Assembly (NCBI GenBank): GCA_002474345.1
Contig: DKQD01000024.1
Location: 1-8,826, forward strand
Direction: 5' to 3'
Length of the DNA: 8,826 nucleotides
DNA from: Bacteriovoracaceae bacterium UBA7317
GTDB lineage: Bacteria > Bdellovibrionota > Bacteriovoracia > Bacteriovoracales > Bacteriovoracaceae
Numbering within the stretch: the first letter of the stretch is position 1; every line of letters begins with the position of its first letter. This document shows positions 6,185-8,826 of this stretch, in pieces. The notes under the pieces are model-generated. The model was not told the origin of the DNA. It did no database searches and saw only the letters and a list, made by a program, of their open reading frames with translations. The position numbers and the translations under genes were made by a program.

Positions 6185-7123
6185 ATGAGGAAAATAAAGC
6201 CTTATTTTGTTTTGATTTGTTTAATGACATTACTTTTTTCTTGTAAGGAGAGTACTTTTCATGAAGGAAAGTTTTTCGCAGGTGGTGTTTATGCAACGGC
6301 TGATCAACTCAATGACGGTAAATCAGTTTATATGGATTATTGTGTAAGCTGTCATGGTTTTAATGGTGACGGAAATGGAGTTTCTGGAAAAGGTTTATTC
6401 CCGCCTCCGAGGAACTTTAAGCTTGGAATTTACAAATTTGGTCATGTCGTTGCTGGTGAGCTTCCCCACGATGATACTCTTTATAAAATTATAAAGCATG
6501 GTTTAAATGGAACTGCGATGCTTCCTTGGGATATGAGTAAAGAGCAAGTCTATAATGTTATCCAATACATTAAAACTTTCGCTCCAAAAGCCTGGGAAGG
6601 TAAGGATAAAAAATTAGGAAAAAAACTAGTCGTTGGTAAAGATCCATATGGTGCATCTCATAAAAGTTTTGCAATAGAAAAAGGAAAGGAAGTTTATCAT
6701 GTCGTGGCACAATGCCAATCATGCCACAGAGCTTATGTTTCTCATGAAGAATTAAATAAAATTTCCTTGAAAATAAATGATGAAGCGATAGAAGAATTTG
6801 ATGAAGAGATGTACAAATTAAAACTACAAGAGGGAGAGCATGGATACAAAGTAATGCCCCCAGATTTTACTATGCATGAATTAAGATCTGTTGGAACAAT
6901 GAAAGAAGAAAAAGGTCTTAAGGATCCTGAGAGGATAGCAATCAACGATATATATATGAGACTTTTGGCAGGTGCTGGCGGAGCTGCTATGCCGAGCTGG
7001 AAAGATGTTATTGAAGATAATGAGATATGGGCGTTGGCGTATTACGTTAGGTATCTTCAGGGCTTTAAAAAAGATCAAGCTAAGAGGAAAGCATTTATTA
7101 ATTCTATAGAAAAAAATAAATAA
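6185..7123 (+). CDS. Lipoprotein dihaem cytochrome c, probable electron donor to the oxidase
   Basis: The 312-residue protein begins with a lipoprotein signal peptide (lipobox LFSC, lipidated C20), so it should be anchored to a membrane and face the periplasm. Two class I cytochrome c domains follow. The first has haem site CVSCH (53-57) and likely axial M112 in TAMLPW. The second has CQSCH (177-181) and likely axial M269 in AAMPSW. The second domain is enlarged by a charged, acid-rich insert (about 190-245). An ATRHAEM-like pattern of FPPPRNF after the first haem site is common in single-domain oxidase-linked cytochromes. AGAGG lies six bases before the ATG. Because subunit II has no haem domain, this tethered cytochrome is a natural donor to CuA, as inferred from position only. 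It could instead link to a separate quinol-oxidising complex. Confidence 0.88.
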   Translation: MRKIKPYFVLICLMTLLFSCKESTFHEGKFFAGGVYATADQLNDGKSVYMDYCVSCHGFNGDGNGVSGKGLFPPPRNFKLGIYKFGHVVAGELPHDDTLYKIIKHGLNGTAMLPWDMSKEQVYNVIQYIKTFAPKAWEGKDKKLGKKLVVGKDPYGASHKSFAIEKGKEVYHVVAQCQSCHRAYVSHEELNKISLKINDEAIEEFDEEMYKLKLQEGEHGYKVMPPDFTMHELRSVGTMKEEKGLKDPERIAINDIYMRLLAGAGGAAMPSWKDVIEDNEIWALAYYVRYLQGFKKDQAKRKAFINSIEKNK

Positions 7124-7152
7124 GATTATCAGGAATAAGAAGTTAGTAAGTT

Positions 7153-7809
7153 ATGGAAGCAGTAAGTTTAAGAAAATTTAGAAGAGAAAATAATTTCTTG
7201 GAGAGAATTGTAGGTAAAAAAGCCTTTTGGCTAATCCTCGCTTCATTTTTGTTTGTTTATCCTTTGGCAAGGTCATTTAAGAGAGAGCTTCCACCTCCCC
7301 TTCCTAAGCTCTATAAGATACCTGAGTTCAACCTATTAAATAGCTTTGGAAAACCTTATGGTTCAAAAGAACTTAAGGGTCGTATCTATATAGCCAATTT
7401 TATGTTCACTTCTTGTCCAACTGTTTGTCCAAAGCAAATGAAAAAATTGCAGGAAATTCAAAAGAGAATTAGAGGATTAAATAAAAAGGTTGTTATTACA
7501 ACTTTTTCTGTTCATCCGGAAGTAGATACGCCTAAAGTGCTATACAAATACGCAAGAAAGCTCCAGGCAAATCCTTTTGTCTGGTCATTCTTAACAGGAC
7601 CTAAAGATTCCTTAAAAGATTTAATTACAGGTGGTTTTAAAGTGCCCATTGAGCACTCTTCAAAGGATTCCACTCTTTTTGATATTGTACACAGTGAGAA
7701 GTTTGTTTTGGTTGATTCAGATGGATGGGTAAGGGGTTATTACGCAACCAATAAATTTAGTCTCAACCAGATGATGGTTGATGTAGGACTATTGGCAAAT
7801 AGAAGTTAG
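7153..7809 (+). CDS. sco: SCO1/SenC-family copper chaperone for CuA assembly
   Basis: SCO proteins are membrane-anchored thioredoxin-fold proteins that deliver copper to, or reduce, the CuA site of subunit II. This 218-residue protein has one N-terminal anchor (about 24-38) preceded by basic residues, putting the domain in the periplasm. The copper-binding set is complete: C88 and C92 in TSCPTVCP, and H180 in DIVHSEKF. The family's usual SVDPE-x-DTP segment reads SVHPEVDTP here, so the first aspartate is a histidine (H121). The rest of the fold is recognisable (IANFMFTSCP, LVDSDGWVRGYY). The ribosome site before the ATG is poor; only AAGAAG about ten bases upstream is visible. It lies 29 bases after the cytochrome gene, in the expected setting for oxidase assembly. 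Confidence 0.92.
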   Translation: MEAVSLRKFRRENNFLERIVGKKAFWLILASFLFVYPLARSFKRELPPPLPKLYKIPEFNLLNSFGKPYGSKELKGRIYIANFMFTSCPTVCPKQMKKLQEIQKRIRGLNKKVVITTFSVHPEVDTPKVLYKYARKLQANPFVWSFLTGPKDSLKDLITGGFKVPIEHSSKDSTLFDIVHSEKFVLVDSDGWVRGYYATNKFSLNQMMVDVGLLANRS

Positions 7810-7843
7810 TATTTAATATCTAAGATATAAAAATGAGGTAAAT

Positions 7844-8134
7844 ATGTCTGATCATTCTGAAGAATACAAAGGTCATACCAAAGAATACATGTGGGTCTTT
7901 TTTGCTTTAGGTGTTCTTACTATCCTTGAATTGTATATTCCAGATATGCATTTTTTAGGCAAATTTGGTAAGGGCGTTGGACTAACCTTATTGGCGGTAA
8001 TTAAAGCTTTCGCTGTTGGTTGGTGGTACATGCACCTTAAGGAAGAAAAAGCTTGGTTAAAATTTATCGCTCTAATTCCCTTAAGTGCTGGAGCATATGC
8101 TTTTTTTCTGGTTTTAGAAGGTATGTATAGATAA
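7844..8134 (+). CDS. ctaF: Cytochrome c oxidase subunit IV-like membrane protein
   Basis: This is a small accessory membrane subunit of bacterial oxidases of the prokaryotic subunit IV family. Its 96 residues have three hydrophobic spans (about 15-32, 44-64 and 71-91). The family signature, a lysine-bearing second helix followed by a MHLK turn, is clear: LAVIKAFAVGWWYMHLKEE at 50-68, with a bulky hydrophobic third helix. The soluble N-terminus is histidine- and acid-rich (SDHSEEYKGHTKEY), also common in the family. GAGGT sits four bases before the ATG, a little close. Its position after sco fits a subunit of the same complex. Confidence 0.87.
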   Translation: MSDHSEEYKGHTKEYMWVFFALGVLTILELYIPDMHFLGKFGKGVGLTLLAVIKAFAVGWWYMHLKEEKAWLKFIALIPLSAGAYAFFLVLEGMYR

Positions 8135-8162
8135 AAACTACTTTAACAAAAAAAGAGGAAAA

Positions 8163-8330
8163 ATGAGTAAGCAGTATAAATCATCAGTTGTTCACAAAGA
8201 AGTGGAAAGGCCTAAAGAGGATCAATTTTCAATGAGTAACTGGGGCGGAGTAATTCCGATTCTTATTATCGCACTTATTGTTCTTAAGCTATTCATCTAT
8301 ACAAAAGATGGTGAAAGGCATGGTAAATAA
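8163..8330 (+). CDS. Uncharacterised 55-residue single-span membrane protein at the end of the oxidase cluster
   Basis: This short gene runs from ATG at 8163 to TAA at 8328-8330, 28 bases after ctaF, with a strong AAGAGGA motif just upstream. The product has a charged soluble N-terminus (MSKQYKSSVVHKEVERPKED) and then N26 W27 GG. One membrane helix follows (about 29-46, GVIPILIIALIVLKLFIY), and the protein ends in a charged tail, KDGERHGK. I do not recognise a family. Support for coding comes from the ribosome site, the spacing and a membrane-protein composition unlike random AT-rich sequence. Likely roles, by position only, are a small oxidase subunit (comparable in size to CcoQ/CcoH-type or CyoD-like accessory proteins) or an assembly factor. 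Confidence 0.75.
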   Translation: MSKQYKSSVVHKEVERPKEDQFSMSNWGGVIPILIIALIVLKLFIYTKDGERHGK

Positions 8331-8342
8331 ATATATCTTTTC

Positions 8343-8826
8343 TTAATAGGGGTTAGGATTATAGGTAAAAGAAATAATCTTATCTCCTTTGGTTATCTTA
8401 TCTAAAATGCTAAGTCCTTTCGTAACTTGACCAATAACAGTATATTTTCCGTTTAAATGAGGTAGTGTTGAAAGCGCAATATAAAATTGAGAGTCTGCGC
8501 TATCAGGGTCTTTGTCCCTTGCTAAAGCGAGTGTTCCTTTTATATGCGGCGAATTGTTAAATTCTTGCTTAAGTTTAACACCACTTCCTCCAAACCCTGA
8601 ATTGGTGGGGTCACCACTTTGAATAACAAAGTTTTTAATGGCGCGATGGAAAGAAAGCCCATCGTAAAAGCCTGTTTGAACTAATGTTAGGAACCTTTGG
8701 ACACTTTTTGGTGCTTTTTTTGGAAAAAACTTAACAGTAATCGTTCCATGAATAGTTTTAATTAATCCATAGGATAATGAGAGGCCTCTCTTATCGACAA
8801 GAAGAGTTTTACCATCAGATGATGAA
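8343..8826 (-). CDS. Cyclophilin-type peptidyl-prolyl cis-trans isomerase, 5' end outside window
   Basis: Cyclophilins speed cis-trans isomerisation of proline peptide bonds during folding. The frame is open from the window edge to the TAA at 8343-8345, giving 160 codons, and contains no ATG, so the start lies outside. The cyclophilin domain begins at about residue 23 of the visible part with KTIHGTITVKFFPKKAPKSV. GFYDGLSFHRAI follows, with catalytic R61, then F66 and Q69 in NFVIQSGDP, then ADSQFYIAL and HLNGKYTVIGQV. At least 22 residues precede the domain (containing TLLVDKRGLSLSYG), so there is an N-terminal extension or leader. It converges on the oxidase cluster with a 12-base gap and no visible terminator hairpin. 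It may be unrelated to the oxidase. Confidence 0.93.
   Translation of the reverse strand, partial: SSSDGKTLLVDKRGLSLSYGLIKTIHGTITVKFFPKKAPKSVQRFLTLVQTGFYDGLSFHRAIKNFVIQSGDPTNSGFGGSGVKLKQEFNNSPHIKGTLALARDKDPDSADSQFYIALSTLPHLNGKYTVIGQVTKGLSILDKITKGDKIISFTYNPNPY

Overview
The window is AT-rich, densely coding bacterial DNA. Its core is an eight-gene, plus-strand cluster for an aerobic terminal oxidase, flanked by two kynurenine-pathway genes on the left and a cyclophilin gene on the right. The combination suggests a Gram-negative aerobe: a lipoprotein dihaem cytochrome c next to an aa3-like oxidase, a long animal-like tryptophan 2,3-dioxygenase, kynurenine 3-monooxygenase, and a subunit II of a type I associate with deltaproteobacteria-like lineages. 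My best guess is the Bdellovibrionota (Bacteriovorax-like), but this is inferred from gene style and was not tested by any search.

Left part (1-1570): the 3' end of a kynurenine 3-monooxygenase gene (+) faces a complete tryptophan 2,3-dioxygenase gene (-), with only 12 bases between the stop codons. The two enzymes catalyse the first and third steps of tryptophan breakdown towards 3-hydroxyanthranilate and, in many organisms, quinolinate and NAD. A 277-base gene-free region (1571-1847) separates the dioxygenase start from the oxidase cluster and must hold the divergent control signals. I see no convincing promoter there, only short AAATAGT-type repeats.

Centre (1848-8330): the order is ctaB (haem O synthase, TTG start), ctaC (CuA subunit II), ctaD (subunit I), ctaE (subunit III), a lipid-anchored dihaem cytochrome c, a SCO-type copper chaperone, a subunit IV-like protein (ctaF) and a 55-residue single-span protein. 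Gaps are 91 bases or less, most genes have a purine-rich ribosome binding site, and all point the same way, so they probably form one or two transcripts. Together they supply the haem precursor, the copper delivery factor, the catalytic core and a likely electron donor for a cytochrome c oxidase. Haem A synthase (ctaA) and a Cox11-type CuB factor are not in the window.

The most notable observation is in the oxidase itself. Subunit I has the full A1-type set of metal ligands, the HPEVY motif and the D-channel residues. However, the K-channel lysine is replaced by phenylalanine (F351), and the K-channel entrance glutamate of subunit II is missing too. This suggests an A-type oxidase that delivers protons to its active site without the classical K pathway. 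The second most interesting item is the 55-residue protein at the end of the cluster, which could be an undescribed small oxidase subunit or assembly factor.

Right end (8343-8826): a cyclophilin-type peptidyl-prolyl isomerase on the minus strand converges on the cluster and is cut by the window edge. No RNA genes, mobile elements, CRISPR arrays or clear intrinsic terminators were found.
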